64,000 bases of DNA from Dryas octopetala (lineage: Eukaryota; Streptophyta; Magnoliopsida; Rosales; Rosaceae), in contig OY992838.1 of assembly GCA_963921425.1 (NCBI GenBank), positions 6,820,001-6,884,000 of the forward strand. The letters run 5' to 3'. The notes below the pieces were generated by a model. That model had not been told where the DNA came from and did not search any database. It saw nothing but the letters and a program-made list of their open reading frames with translations. The position numbers were made by a program, and so were the translations under genes. This document shows positions 1 to 12,257 of this stretch, piece by piece. How positions within the stretch are numbered: position 1 is the stretch's first letter; every line of letters begins with the position of its first letter.

Positions 1-2499
1 AGCAGCATACAAGTTTATAGTTGTACAGCAGCATTCAAGTTCATTGTATAATGCCATTACATTTGGCAGATCAATTCTAGTCTTTATCTATTTCTGGGAC
101 TTCACTCTTGTGCATGTTTATTTCTGACCATTGGATTCAGATTTTAGAATGTATACGACACCCTTTTCTCCAAATTCTCTTCCTCTTCCACCCAAAGAAC
201 CCGACCCAAAAGACCAAGAAGACTCGAATGTCTTCAACGCTCCAAGAGCAACTCAGGAAATATTTTAGTTACAAAACCAAAGATGGTCATGTCATCAACT
301 TTCAATCACAGGGCTCCTACATCATCGATCAAACAATAAACATGGATTTCATCAGAATTGATTTCGCTTTTTGCTGTTGGGTAAGATAAACTGATGTTAC
401 CATACCATACGAAGTGATCAACTCTGACCTTTCACGTGTCAAAGAATGGACTAAGAAAATTGTACCAAAAATTGATCACAGTAAAGCATACTGAAATTGC
501 ACCAAAAGTAGGTGTTTACGCGTTTGTAATTACAAGGAATAATCAAAGGAGCGATCAGTTTTACTTTTTGATGCATATATCCGTGTGTGAGAGATCACGA
601 CTCCATGAATTTGGTAGTCTCCCAAAGGAGGTAGAACTAAAATACCTAATATTATGTCAAGCCCTTTTGTTCATTTCCTCCTTCCTATCTTATTCCCCTC
701 TAAAATACCAACAAAAAGGTTTGTTTGTCAAATATTAATTGACATGTTTTATTCTTAGATTGTTAATTTAATATCACATGATTCACATGTTAGAATAGCA
801 ATATCACATTATAGTCTAACAACATAAGACAATATCACATTATTGTCTAACAATATAAGACGTATTGTTTCAACAAAAAAAAAACATAAGACTTGTTATC
901 TGGTAAGAGAATATTTCGGGCAATATATTTCTACTTTGACACTTGCACCATAGTCTATACTCCATTGGTTGGAGTTGCATGTATATATCCTTGATCCAAA
1001 CTTATCCCTCCCACCTAATTAAATTACCTAAAGTTCTATAGGAGGCCTAACTCTCCAAGTATTTTCTCCAAAAAATTAGGTTAAGGAATGGCACTGACTA
1101 TACTAGTTGACTGTATAAGGAAAATATATACCTAAAATTCAGGAGGGCCAAAACCCAATAGTTACACTGCAGCTAGCAGTTACGAGTCATAAGAATTGTG
1201 GATCAAAATGTACAATTTTCTTATATATATACGGAAAAGTGGTTAAGTTGAAGACAATATCAAAAGCGAAAGGCCCATGTGGCCATGTGATGTGTCTCTA
1301 TCACTCATGGCCATGATTCATGCACGACTAGCTCGATCAACCGATATGCAAGCTCTGTGTGTTGACTGTTGTTGCCCAAAAGAATTGAGGATGTGAGGCT
1401 TGCTGTGTTTCTCTTTTTGGCATAAAAGAGAATGTCAGGCCGCGGATGGCGGGTGGGCATAAACAAATAAGATGACAAAATTAACCCCAGCTAGCTGCTC
1501 GATCTTCATCGCCAGCAGACTCAGTCGACTAACAGTCATGTTCTTTTTTGTGAATGGACTTTGCATGTCGTCTTCTTAAGGTTCAAGAATATACATGCAT
1601 GTGCCATGTAAATAGTGTAAAGTCTTTAAAAAAATACACATTTTTTAATCTTTACTTTTTAACCGGTTCACTTTTTCCATTATGAGGATATAAGATTTTT
1701 ATTGTCAAATGTGATTATATATCATACACTCATTATACCGTGTAGAACTCCTTTTTTATGTTCAAATTCAAACTAAATTTCTTATCATTGCTGTCTTTTT
1801 TGTTGGGGGTAATACTATATGTATTACACATGCGCAATGCATGAGTGAGTCGGAATATAGATCCTCTCACCCTAGCTACTTTCCTCTACTTTTCTATTTT
1901 TTTTCTCTTTCTTAAATCTTAACCATCCAAAATATTAAGTTAATTTAACAAAGTCTTGTAAACAATAAATTGGATGTCTTAAAACGACCTCAAAATAAGG
2001 TAGATGACCCATGAAGTTGGATGAGTTATTCATTTTTGTTACTAAATGCTAGAGTGGTAACTTGTAAACAAAATTTTGGTGAGTAAATTTAGTGACCATA
2101 ATAGTACTTTTTTTTTTGGGTAGAGATAATAGTACTCATTTTACTATAAGTAGAAGAAGTAGGACTCGATCTTTGGGATTATCTCAAATAATATATTAAT
2201 AAGGGTGAGTGAGATAAAGGATTGAGATGAAGATACGCCCAACGCTCCATTTCCTTAATGTAACTAAAAAAAGAGTATGACTGCCACCAAATTACGTGAC
2301 AATATATCATATAATAAATTATGAATTTGTTCTAAATCTCATTTATTTTTAACAAGTAACATAGTATAATGATACATACATGCACTTAATCAAAGAATTT
2401 GGTAAACTAATTTGATGAATCTAGCACGATTGTAATTGCTATATATAATAATCTTAATTTTCAAATGATTTAATGCAAAAATGGTACATTTGTTAGACA
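1..2499. other. Intergenic region, no gene recognised
   Basis: AT-rich DNA with no exon chain that I recognise. Two open frames (108-389 and 436-738, plus strand) give proteins resembling no family I know. Weak simple-sequence runs occur at 2111-2119 and 870-885. Repeat-derived sequence may be present around 1800-2300, but I could not define ends. Confidence 0.5.
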
Positions 2500-2961
2500 A
2501 TCAAAAAGAGGGCCACTCTTTTTTTTCTTTTTGCACACCATTCCTTTAAAAAAAAACTCAACGGAAAAGACCTTATACCTCATCCCTTTTTCTTTTTGCA
2601 CACCCTTCCTAAATAGAAAAAAAAAACACACACACACACACATGTACACATCCATCCCCGACCACCTTCCTCCCCACCTCTCCTCTCTCCGGTACACACC
2701 TCATCCCCGACCACGTCGAGCAGCCTACCACCACCGACAACCACCCCACCTCATCCCTGCCCCTCTCTCCTCTCTCCCTTCCTCTCTCTTTCCCCACCCC
2801 CACTCTCTCTTCTTTTTCTTCCCCCTACCCCAACCATCTCCCTCCCCCACCCCCACCCCCACCCTCACTTGACCCACCTCCTCTCTCCTGCCCACTCCAC
2901 AATTGCTCTTCCAGCTAGCTCACCATAGCCGAAGAGATGAAAACTTAAAAAAAAAATTGCA

Positions 2962-2992
2962 GGTGGTTCGGCAAACCAGTGCCGAAACCACC
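2962..2992. repeat. Short inverted repeat within the foldback element
   Basis: GGTGGTTCGGCA and TGCCGAAACCACC face each other across a 6-base loop, one base short of perfect. It lies inside the left arm, so each arm can itself form smaller hairpins. A related one sits in the right arm around 3054-3090. Confidence 0.6.
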
Positions 2993-3165
2993 AGTTTTGT
3001 TCGGCAGGTACCCACCGAACAATCCTATTCTATTTGGCGGGTACTTGTCGAACGAAACCACCGGGTTCAGCACTAGTCCGCCGAACCCGCTGCAATTTTT
3101 TTAAATATTTTGGACCTTTGGCTATCTGCTTAGGTGAGAGGAGAGAAGGAAGGAGAGATAGAGAG

Positions 3166-3169
<4 letters not shown>

Positions 3170-3202
<33 letters not shown>
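3170..3202. repeat. (GA)n microsatellite
   Basis: Uninterrupted GA dinucleotide run in the purine-rich right arm of the foldback element. The complementary left arm has CT-rich but not strictly dinucleotide sequence, so the run probably expanded after insertion. Confidence 0.9.
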
Positions 3203-3206
<4 letters not shown>

Positions 3207-3669
3207 GAAGGTGGTGGTGGCTATTTTGGATGTCTGCAAGTGGTGGCTGGTGCATGCGGGGGAGGAGGGGAGGAGGGGAAGAGGGATTGGGAGGTAGCAA
3301 GGAGAGAGGAGCCAGAGAGGAGAAGAGAAGAGAGGAGGGGAGGGCTCGGGGGTAGGTGGTTGGGGTGAGGGGGAAGAAGAAGAATAGAAAGGATGGGGGT
3401 GGGCTTCAACGGTGAAGAAGAAAAAAAAAATGGAGATGAGGATGGGGTGTGTGGGTGAGGGGAGGGTCAAAGTGGTCTTTTTCCTTAAGTTTTTTTTTTT
3501 TTTTTTCAGAAAATATGTGCAAATAAGAGCTCTCACAAAAAATATTGCTTCTCTTATAATATTAGGGAAATAGGCAATGGACCGCAGAATCCCGACTTTT
3601 CCCCAGCCAATTTTGTGTGACCCCACGAATCCAGATTTTTCCAACGACGGCTGCTCTCGGCCCCACAAA

Positions 3670-3690
3670 TGTTCACTATAAACCGGGTCA
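3670..3690 (+). promoter_or_regulatory. Putative TATA box of the borate transporter gene
   Basis: ACTATAAACCGGG at about 3674 is the best TATA candidate upstream of the gene. It is followed by a CT-rich stretch (3750-3780) typical of plant 5' UTRs and by a likely 5' UTR intron. That intron has a donor GACCTAG|GTGCGC near 4013 and an acceptor CACCAG near 4832, so the start codon lies just inside the second exon. Confidence 0.4.
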
Positions 3691-4834
3691 ATTTTCGCAA
3701 GTCAGTCAGCGTTATCTCGTCTAGCATAGCGTCCCCTGCATTTTGCTTCTCCCTCCGCACCTCTCTCTCACTCTCTCTCTGCCAAGCCAAAGAGTGTTTG
3801 AGGAATAGGAGGGAGAGCCAATAGAAACAACAAACAACATTTAATAGCAGAGAGAAAGAGAGGGGTAGAGTTTGTTTCTGACCCCAACCCCCCCTACCCT
3901 GGACATAGAGTCAGGCCTCCGGCGAGCTCCCCTGGCCGGGAACTCACTCTTTCTGCTCCGGTGACTTCTCACATTCTATTGCTATATCCACCCTCTTCGT
4001 CTTTTTTGACCTAGGTGCGCTCCCCATTGCGTATTGTTCAAGAAGTTGTTTGTATGTTTGAGAATATGCATTAGAGGGGCTGTTTTATTTTGTTGTGTTT
4101 ATGAGTTAACGTGCATGGGGCTTGTTAACGGTGGTGGGTTTGTGTTTTCCGGTTGGTGATCCGATGACCCTGTTTGGTTAATGGGAAAAGTAAGAAACTT
4201 GGAGGCCAAACAGAATTGGGTTCTGGCTTATAATGAGCTCTTGCTCAAGTTGGGTATAAATTCTATCATTTGTTAAAGAAAAAGAAGAAAACAGAATTAC
4301 CCATGTGGATGATAATGTTGGTATCACTACCAGTGCTAATGGGCAAGACCAATTTGTTAAATGAATTCATGATGATTATTCATCAGACTTTCGTGCTTCT
4401 ACTCTTGGTTATGGATTCAATCTGATCAATTGAATGTCTGATAAGTGATAATGGTTTATATTATATGTTGGTTGATTGGTTGGTTGGTTGGTTGTTTGTT
4501 GTTGTTGTTGTTGTTAATGCTTGTGTAATTGTGTTCTATTATATAAAAATATTTAACTACTTGAATTGCCAATCACGTGCAGCCCATTATTTGTTGTGTT
4601 CTTCTTTATAGAAAAGTAATGAAACTTGGAATTCTATTCTTTGTTTCTTTCACAGTTGTGTCATGAGGCTCTCACACCATAACAATGTTCATTATGTTAT
4701 TATTATTTTCACCAAGTTTTCACCTAATGGTATTCACGTGAAATTGCCAAAATTTATTGATACTAATCAAAGAAACTTGTGTAGCTCACAAGTATTTCGA
4801 ATCTAATCCGTGTAGTTAATTTCTTGCACCAGCG

Positions 4835-7146
4835 ATGGATTACATAAGAAGTCCATTCGAGGGAATAACCCAAGATATCAAAGGCAGAGCAGCATGCTAT
4901 AAGGAAGACTGGACTGCCGGATTTCGTTCTGGCTTTAGGTGAATTCTCATCTGTATTAGAAGAAATCACATATTCTCCTTGTGGGATTCCATAACCTTGA
5001 TTAATTCATAGTTTTTTCAATCTATTTCAGGATATTAGCTCCAACTTTTTATATTTTCTTTGCTTCTGCACTTCCGGTTATTGCCTTTGGGGAGCAATTG
5101 AGTAGGGATACAGGTATAACATTTGTTTTTTATGGAGCTTATCCTAAAAAGTTGAATTATTTGAAGCAAAAGTTGAAGAGGTAAATGTTGCTCAGTATCC
5201 AAGTGCTTTAAGCCAAATAACTATTGCTGATAAAAATTCAATTTCTAATTTTTTCTTTTCTAGTTGTGGTCTTTAATGGAGGAAGCCTGACATTTATGTT
5301 TGTTTGATGGTAGATGGAACCTTGAGCACAGTGGAAACATTAGCTTCTACTGCTCTATGTGGCATCATCCAATCATTCTTTGGAGGACAGCCTTTGCTGA
5401 TATTAGGAGTTGCTGAGCCGACTGTCATAATGTACAATTATATGTACACTTTCAGCAAAAAAAGGCCAGAGCTAGGAACCAAGCTTTTTCTAGCCTGGGC
5501 TGGTTGGTACGGGAATCATTGTCCTCTTTTTCCAGGTTGCCAGTGTGCCTTTGCACTATGAGTCAGAAAATAGATTTAATGACTAGTGTATTTATCTGTG
5601 TTACAGGGTTTGCGTCTGGACAGCACTTTTGCTGGTGCTTCTTGCAATTTTCAATGCAGCTAACATCATATCCAGATTTACTAGGATTGCAGGGGAACTT
5701 TTCGGCATGTTGATTTCAGTTCTTTTTATTCAAGAGGCCATCAAGGTTTTAATTCAGTTTCTAACAATACAAAACAAATTTCGGATCTAGTGGATTGGCT
5801 TTGACCCTCATAAATGCTTATTGGCAGGGAGTAGTTTCTGAATTTAGTACTCCCAAAGCTGAAGTAGATCCATATGCGGAGGAGTTTCAATTCCAATGGC
5901 TCTACACCAATGGGTTGCTTGCAGTCATTTTCTCCTTTGGTGTTGTTCTCACTTCCCTCAAGAGCAGAAAATCAAGATTAAGTTGGTATGGCACAGGTAA
6001 TGAATTGATAATTTGTGATATGATCATTTTACGAAAGATCATTGTACCAGACCTGGTTTTGACTATTCTTATTTTTCTCTTTCTGTGTGATGGATACAGG
6101 GTGGCTCCGAAGTTTTATTGCAGATTATGGGGTTCCCCTTATGGTCTTGTTGTGGACAGCCATGTCTTATGCTGTACCCAGTAAAGTTCCACATGGAGTT
6201 CCTAGAAGGCTCGTTTGTCCATTTCCCTGGGATGCTGCATCACTGTACCATTGGTCTGTCATCAAGGTATTAGTTTTCTATGGGTTAATTGCATATTTAT
6301 TTCCTTTTTGAAGACTGCATGCCACTCTGTAGATTTGTATTTCATTGGCTCTTAGAAATTGAATGCTGTTAATTTTCATGTTGTCTGTGTGGGTGGGAAG
6401 ATTTGGGAACAATCCCTTGTATTTTGTGGCCTTTTTTCTCTGCAGGATAAGATTTTGAGAACGATCCTTGTATTTTGGGGCCATCTTTCTCTGCCTTAGC
6501 TGGAATCAAATGCTTAATATCAGAATAATCTCTAAGGCCATCCATTTCCAACATTTAAATTGCAGGATATGGGGAATGTCCCAGGCTTGTACATCTTTGC
6601 TGCCTTTATACCAGCAGTGATGATAGCAGGTCTATACTTTTTTGACCACAGTGTAGCTTCACAGATGGCACAACAGAAGGAGTTTAATCTTCAAAAACCA
6701 TCTGCATACCATTATGATCTGCTACTACTGGGAATAATGGTATGTTAACGACTTTAATCTTTTTCCCTTTTTCTTTTGTAATATATGTTTCTAATTATGC
6801 TGCTATATTTTTTTATTGCTACAGACATTGATTTGTGGGCTGCTTGGGCTTCCTCCTTCAAATGGGGTCCTTCCACAGGCCCCCATGCACACTAAGAGTC
6901 TTGCTGTTCTAAGGAGGCAGGTAAGCTAGGGTACCATATATTAAGTTTCTCTTGATTATTCGCCTGGGTGCCATTTTTTAGATATTTACACAATAGAGTT
7001 CAATCCAAAGGTGATCCGAAGGAAGATGGTAAAGAGTGCCAAGGAATGCATTAAACAAAATGCAAGCAACTCTGAGGTGTTTGGAAGGATGGAGGCTGTG
7101 TTCATAGAAATGGATGGCTCTAGTTCAAATGTAGGCGCTCAAGGCT

Positions 7147-7199
<53 letters not shown>

Positions 7200-8827
7200 G
7201 TGCTAGTGTATTTTTTCTAACCAGATTTTGTATTCATCTTGCAGCCTAAGGAGTTGGACAACTTAAAAGAGGCTGTAATGAAAGCTGATGATGGGGGAGA
7301 TTTAAAGGGCAAATTTGATCCTGACAAACATGTTGATGCTCATTTGCCTGTTCGGGTTAATGAACAAAGATTGAGTAACCTATCGCAGTCACTCCTTGTG
7401 GCTGGCTCAATATTTGCAATCTCTGTTATCAAAATGATACCTACCTCGGTTCTTTGGGGATACTTTGCGTACATGGCAATTGATAGTCTCCCAGGTAATC
7501 AGTTTTGGGAGAGGATTTGTCTGCTCTTCATCAGCCCTGGCCGACATTACAAGTAAGTCGTTTTTTTTTTTTTAATATTGGTTCAGAAGTTTCATTAAAC
7601 AATAGGTAGTGGTTTAGCTAATTTTGGTATGAAGGCACAAAAGCACCTCTTAATTAGGAACCAATTTTGTATTTTTCTATCCACAAGAATGCCAGTCTCT
7701 CATGGAAAGAGAACTTCGATTCAGATTCACTAAAAGTGATGATATAAGAGCAGATAAATTTGATTCTAGTACATTATGGGATAGTGCTATTCTTTTACAT
7801 GGTCCTAATGCCACTGTCTACCAAATGATTTCTTGCTAACATCACAGTATGTATATATAATACATGCAGTAGCTTTGTGTCATAATCTTGCTTCATCTTC
7901 TCACTGTGTCATTTTCTTGGACAGAGTCTTGGAAGGTTCTCATGCTTCATATGTGGAGTTGGTACCGTTCAAGAACATTGCTGCATTTACGCTCTTCCAA
8001 CTTGTTTACTTTCTGTTTTGTTTTGGGGTGACATGGATACCAATAGCTGGAATATTGTTCCCAGTGCCATTCTTCCTTCTAATAAGCATAAGGGCACATG
8101 TGTTACCCAAGTTCTTTCATCCTGCCCATCTTCAAGAACTGGATTCTTGTGACTGGGAAGAATTTCCTGGTGCTCCACAAGTACGTCTTTTTTCCTTTTG
8201 TTGCTTATTAATCTGCATATAAATGTTTTGTTTTGGTTATGAGGGTAAAAAACAGTGCACGATATTGACCAGGCTATTTATAGTTGATCAATAACAATGT
8301 GGTTGCTGACGAGTGTTAAAATGTGTTCCTCTTAGACCATTTTTACATTCTTTAGCTTCTAAAACATAACTAATATGGTTTGGCGTGTTAGCTTTTTTTC
8401 CCCTGCTTGTATGAATGTGCTAAAAGGATTTCATGGGCTTGCATATCCTTTAATAGCTCCCCACTCAATTATAGCACATGGACAGATAAAAATTGATCTC
8501 ATTTCTTCCAGTTCCAGTCTAGAAAAAGAAATCTCTTATGTTGTTCTGTGTGAGCAGGAAAGAATGCCACCTGACAATGGTAACGAGGATGGTTCAGACG
8601 ATTTTTATGATACCGAGATATTGGAAGAGATGACAACAAGCAGAGGCGAGTTGAGGCTCAGAACCAGCTTTGGTAGTGAAGACAGGTTTTCTCAGGTAAG
8701 GCAAAATTTCAATTCATTTCATCCTTGTTTGTTTTAATATTACTTTTACAAGTTATCAATCAGTTCCATGCCATATTTGCCATGCAAATTTGTGCAGGTA
8801 CACCCAGATGATGTTGCCAGAATGTGA
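4835..8827 (+). CDS. BOR4: Borate efflux transporter, BOR4-type (SLC4 / HCO3- transporter family)
   Basis: Thirteen coding exons: 4835-4938, 5031-5113, 5314-5506, 5607-5745, 5828-5996, 6100-6266, 6566-6739, 6825-6920, 7011-7130, 7245-7552, 7925-8180, 8558-8695, 8798-8827. Phases agree throughout and give 658 residues; Arabidopsis BOR4 is about 683 from memory. The N-terminus [18 protein letters not shown] is the family start. Family blocks include [58 protein letters not shown] and PAHLQELD. The wording [11 protein letters not shown] and [15 protein letters not shown] segments fit the BOR4/5/7 group better than BOR1/2. The family exports borate across the plasma membrane, and BOR4-type members relate to tolerance of high boron. 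The cytosolic tail ([22 protein letters not shown]) is conserved but ends early. The symbol is by similarity and orthology is not proven. Confidence 0.93.
6400..6495 (+). repeat. Two-copy tandem repeat in a BOR4-like intron, with decoy splice acceptor
   Basis: A unit of about 50 bp appears at 6400-6445 and again at 6450-6495 (AGATTTGGGAACAATCC... and AGATTTTGAGAACGATCC...). Copy one ends TTTTTTCTCTGCAG followed by GATA, copying the true acceptor of the next exon (TTGCAG followed by GATATG at 6566). Use of the decoy would keep phase 0 and meet TAG at about 6495-6497. Confidence 0.7.
7146..7195 (+). repeat. (CT)n microsatellite in a BOR4-like intron
   Basis: About 24 CT dinucleotides in the 114-bp intron between coding exons 9 and 10. 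It forms a long pyrimidine tract upstream of the acceptor at 7244. Confidence 0.95.
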
Positions 8828-8892
8828 TTACAACAAGTTTACAACATACATTGATAGAGCTTTTGTGCCTTGGCAATTGTCATGATGACAGG

Positions 8893-9163
8893 ATGATGAT
8901 TATGCTCCTGGTCACCGGAGAGGCTTGTTGACCCGGATGCCTTTTGGTATGCTGCCCACTCGATTACAGCAAAAGATGTTAAAGAAGTACAAAAAAGAGA
9001 AGGCTAGTGAGGATGTCTTGCTTGAAAAGAAAAGGTTAAAGGAAAAAGAACCGACGAGTGATTCTTTTTTCTGGCAAACTGATGGACAAGGATGATAAAG
9101 TAGGGAAGAGGACACGAGAGCTTAAACGGAGGAGTAAGGGGATTCAGGAACACTTGTACTAAT
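8893..9163 (+). pseudogene. Lysine-rich coding remnant with frameshift, family not recognised
   Basis: An open stretch begins after an acceptor-like ACAG at 8891. It reads DDYAPGHRRGLLTRMPFGML, then a basic helical part (LQQKMLKKYKKEK, LLEKKRLKEKE). After a TTTTTT run near 9065 the frame ends at TGA. The neighbouring frame continues as SGKLMDKDDKVGKRTRELK and ends QEHLY with TAA at 9163. The composition is protein-like (basic, coiled, possibly nucleolar), but no start codon or upstream exons are seen. It begins 65 bp after the borate transporter stop, so it may partly lie in that gene's 3' UTR. It could instead be a downstream alternative exon. I do not recognise the family. Confidence 0.4.
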
Positions 9164-9319
9164 GCAAATTTGACCAAGGGGTTTTTTTGGTGGAAACCAA
9201 TGGGTACCTTAGAATTCCACTTTTGTTGGTTTTCATTTTTTACAGAAGGTTGTAGTTAAACGTACTGCAATCAGATTAGTTGCTAGCATTTAATATTATC
9301 TTCTTTTTATCTCTGTTGG

Positions 9320-9652
9320 CAGGGAGGGGCAGAGGGAGAAAGAAAATTTCTTCAAAGGGGGCACTTCAATAAGAACAGAATTCTAAGTACCCTTTGGGGC
9401 AGACAAGTCGCAGAACCTACTGCTATGCATACTAACTATTCATACGTATTGAGTAGTCATGAATATATATATAGACTATTTACAGTATAGGAAACTGAAT
9501 CAACCCAGAAAACCTCATATATATCCAAATCCAGCATCTACCAAGTAGAAAATTTGCTCATTGGGGCATGACATACTGAAAAATGGTCAAGGGACCACCT
9601 TGGGTCAGCAGGGGCACGTGTCCCCCCTGGGCCTAAGGTGGCTCCACCCCTG
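9320..9652. mobile_element. Possible non-autonomous repeat with GGGGCGGAGCC-type ends
   Basis: The left side has AGGGAGGGGCAGAGGG and the right side GGTGGCTCCACCCCTG, which are rough reverse complements. GGGGCACGTGTCCCCC near the right end is a near-palindrome. This combination resembles a repeat common in plant genomes. Target duplication not identified. Confidence 0.4.
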
Positions 9653-10344
9653 TCGACTGTTGGCCTTGCCTTAGTGTTCTCAATGCTTCCGAGTTGAACT
9701 GAACCTAGTTTGAAGCTTTTGCCACATTTTTATAAATTCAGCTAATATACGGTTTGTAAGAATGGAAGAGAGTTGAGAGTTTGGATGTATTGAGATGAAA
9801 TAGACTATTCCCTTTCTGATATATATCGTGTCGTTTTGTAGTTTTAGATATAAGCACAATACCAATATAAAAAAACATTAGCAAATAATTCGAACTCTTA
9901 CTGGAATTAAAAGATGACAGCAATAGCTTGGCCTCTGCCACCAGATCACCTACCATACTAAGAGATTCTGCAGGCCAATTGACCTGACGACCTCAAGAGC
10001 ATCACATTCAATCACAATGTGCAGGATAGTAAGAAATGAAACCCAAAGGTCATGAAAATAATGAGTAGCATGGATGGTAAGGTGAAGATTGTTAGAATGT
10101 GTGGATCAAATATAAAATCTTCGAATCAGTTAACATGGGGATCTTTTAAGTTAGAAGATTTTACACTAGAATTTTTTTTTTTTTTTAATATTGATTTGTA
10201 TAACACTAAATTATACATTAACTTCTAGTTACTAAAATTGTACTAGAAACATGCTTACCTGAAAAGGCACATGGAGAAAAATAATTATGAATATCACTTT
10301 AGGAGATGACTAATAAAATGTCATCTGGGGTAAAATCCCCATTC
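9653..10344. other. Intergenic, 3' side of the potassium channel gene
   Basis: No exon chain recognised. The last few hundred bases before 10345 should hold the 3' UTR of the minus-strand channel gene. An A/T run lies at 10171-10187. Confidence 0.5.
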
Positions 10345-12161
10345 TCATTTCTGGCCTTTTGCATCACCAACTAGAACAAGTTGGTCCCCATCTCTAACAA
10401 GCTGTATATCTTCAATTTCAGCTCCTTCTTTGGTTAAAACTTTGGTGGGACAAAACTGAAATTTCTTGGCACCAATGTCAAGTAGTTCTTGAAGGGACTC
10501 TGGCAGAAGCACAAGCTTTGCAGCACTACTTTCACCTTTTTCCGGGCAGCTTAGAATCACTCTGGCCCGGTAGTTGCTCTTACTATGGCCACTGCAGCCA
10601 AAACTGCCTTCAGATGTGATAAAGTCTCTGCCTCTCTCACCTGCATGATTTGAAATTAACCTTGTCAAAATTTGGCAGCAACCAAATTAATGAAAGTTCT
10701 TAATTGCATATGTGGTGAGACTCATAATATTGTGGAATCTACGCGAGACATTATGTGAGAGAGTTTGGAAAAGAAACAAGGGAAACTAAATCATCTTCCT
10801 AAGAAATTTACAAAAATGTGAGACGTATGCACACCAGTATTAGCAGCTGACATGATCCCAAAAAGCGAATTGCGAAAGTTGCTAGGCCTTCTCCGCCGAG
10901 TACTACCCAACCATGGCATTTCGGAGTTGGATGGTGTGCCATCCAGGGCATAAGGAGGTATGGCAGGCTCACTCTGGAACTTCCCAAGGCGTGATAGCTT
11001 CAGATACTTTGGCATAGGAGAATTAGTCCTTTTCTTAATCTCTGATTTGTTCTGAAACAATTCTATTATTTCTTCATGTCCCTGATGATCTGCCAAACCC
11101 ATAGGAGTCCAGCCAAAGCTATCCGGCTTGTCAGCATCAGCTCCATGTTCTAAAAGGAACTTAACTATCTCAGCATTTCCTTCACACACTGCTGTGTGAA
11201 GTGCTGTAGTCCCATTGCTCTTGGGCAGTGTTACATCACCACCATATTGGACAATGTCTTTAAGCAGCTCCAAGTTGTTTTGCTCAACAGCAGCACAAAC
11301 CAAATTACCCATGTTGCCAGAAGTTAACTTTGCTCCATTGTCTAAGAGAAGTTTAACCAAAGATTCATGTCTCCCTGATATTGCTTCCCATAGAGGATCA
11401 TTTCCTTCAGAATCTGCATTCAATATTAGCTGATATCAGAAAACAACATCAAATTGAATTTTGGGAGATTTGTTTCTGCTTATCAGCTTATGCAACTGAC
11501 ATTAGTACCTTTGATGTTAGGATCTGCTCCATACTCTAGAAGTAAATTTGCACAATGCTCACTTCCATTAGATGCTGCAATATGCTGTTGAAAAGAAAAA
11601 GAAGAAAAAGAAAGACAACACATTCACAAAGTATGCTCCAAGTATCAAATTCAAAGGCCATATAAAAACATGACATAGCACCATAGCTGTCCGTCCATTA
11701 TCATCCATCTCATTTGGATCCGAACCCCGCTGGAGCAACTGATGCAGCAACAAATCATCACCCCTTATTGCAGCTAAGCGTAAACTGAGAGGCAAATCCA
11801 TTCTACCCCGAGCCAGCATATGCTCTATATCCGTCACAATTCCTTCCATCAAGGGTTGATCCTTAATTTCTTTCAGATTCTGCCTCAACCACATACATAT
11901 GCATAATATAAGAAGGTACATATATATTTGAAGACTAAAGAAAATTGATTAATGTGACAAAATTTGACGCACCTTAAGAAAATTGTTCATAATAATTGTC
12001 CCATCTCCAACATTTGCCTGAACAATGTTTAGAAAAGTTGTACGGTTCAAACGCAGAAGTTGACAGAGTCCTTTTGTCCGAACTGTGAACATTTGTGGCC
12101 TGTAACAGAGAACACCTATCTCACCAACAGCATCTCCTGTCTTTGCTTCACGAACAACCTG

Positions 12162-12257
12162 CAATCATTGCAACAACAAGTTCATCACTAAATAAGCACT
12201 TAATATTATGTTTTCCAATACACCTGAGCAAAGATATATTTATATCATTAAACTTGC
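12162..12257 (-). other. Probable GC-AG intron in the K+ channel gene
   Basis: Between the 33-nt exon (12290-12258) and the exon beginning at 12158, the only junction preserving the frame is CTG|GCAAGT joined to TGCAG|GTTGTT. Using the nearby GT two bases later would shift the frame and hit TGA. GCAAGT is the usual context for plant GC donors. The intron is about 99 bases (12159-12257). Confidence 0.75.

Larger units (their letters stand above)
2500..3550. mobile_element. Foldback (long terminal inverted repeat) element
   Basis: The two halves are imperfect reverse complements around a centre near 3025. The outer parts match (TTGCACAC then an A-run and GGAAAAGACC on the left; the same order on the complement of 3480-3515). 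The pyrimidine-rich block 2620-2880 faces a purine-rich block 3125-3480. The inner parts match from ATTGCAGGTGGTTCGGC (2957) against the complement of 3090. Arms are about 500 bp with little spacer. Possible target duplication around TCAAAAAG (left) and ACAAAAAA (right) is not exact. It encodes no protein; the proline-rich open frames are low-complexity artefacts. The right end lies about 130 bp from the putative TATA box of the borate transporter gene. Superfamily cannot be assigned. Confidence 0.65.

Noticed and set aside
436-738. 100-codon open frame near the left end
   Set aside because: The product matches no family I know and composition is not convincingly coding. No splice partners seen.
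2531-3790. Several proline-, arginine- and serine-rich open frames on both strands
   Set aside because: They arise from low-complexity CT/GA sequence of the foldback element and read open in many frames.
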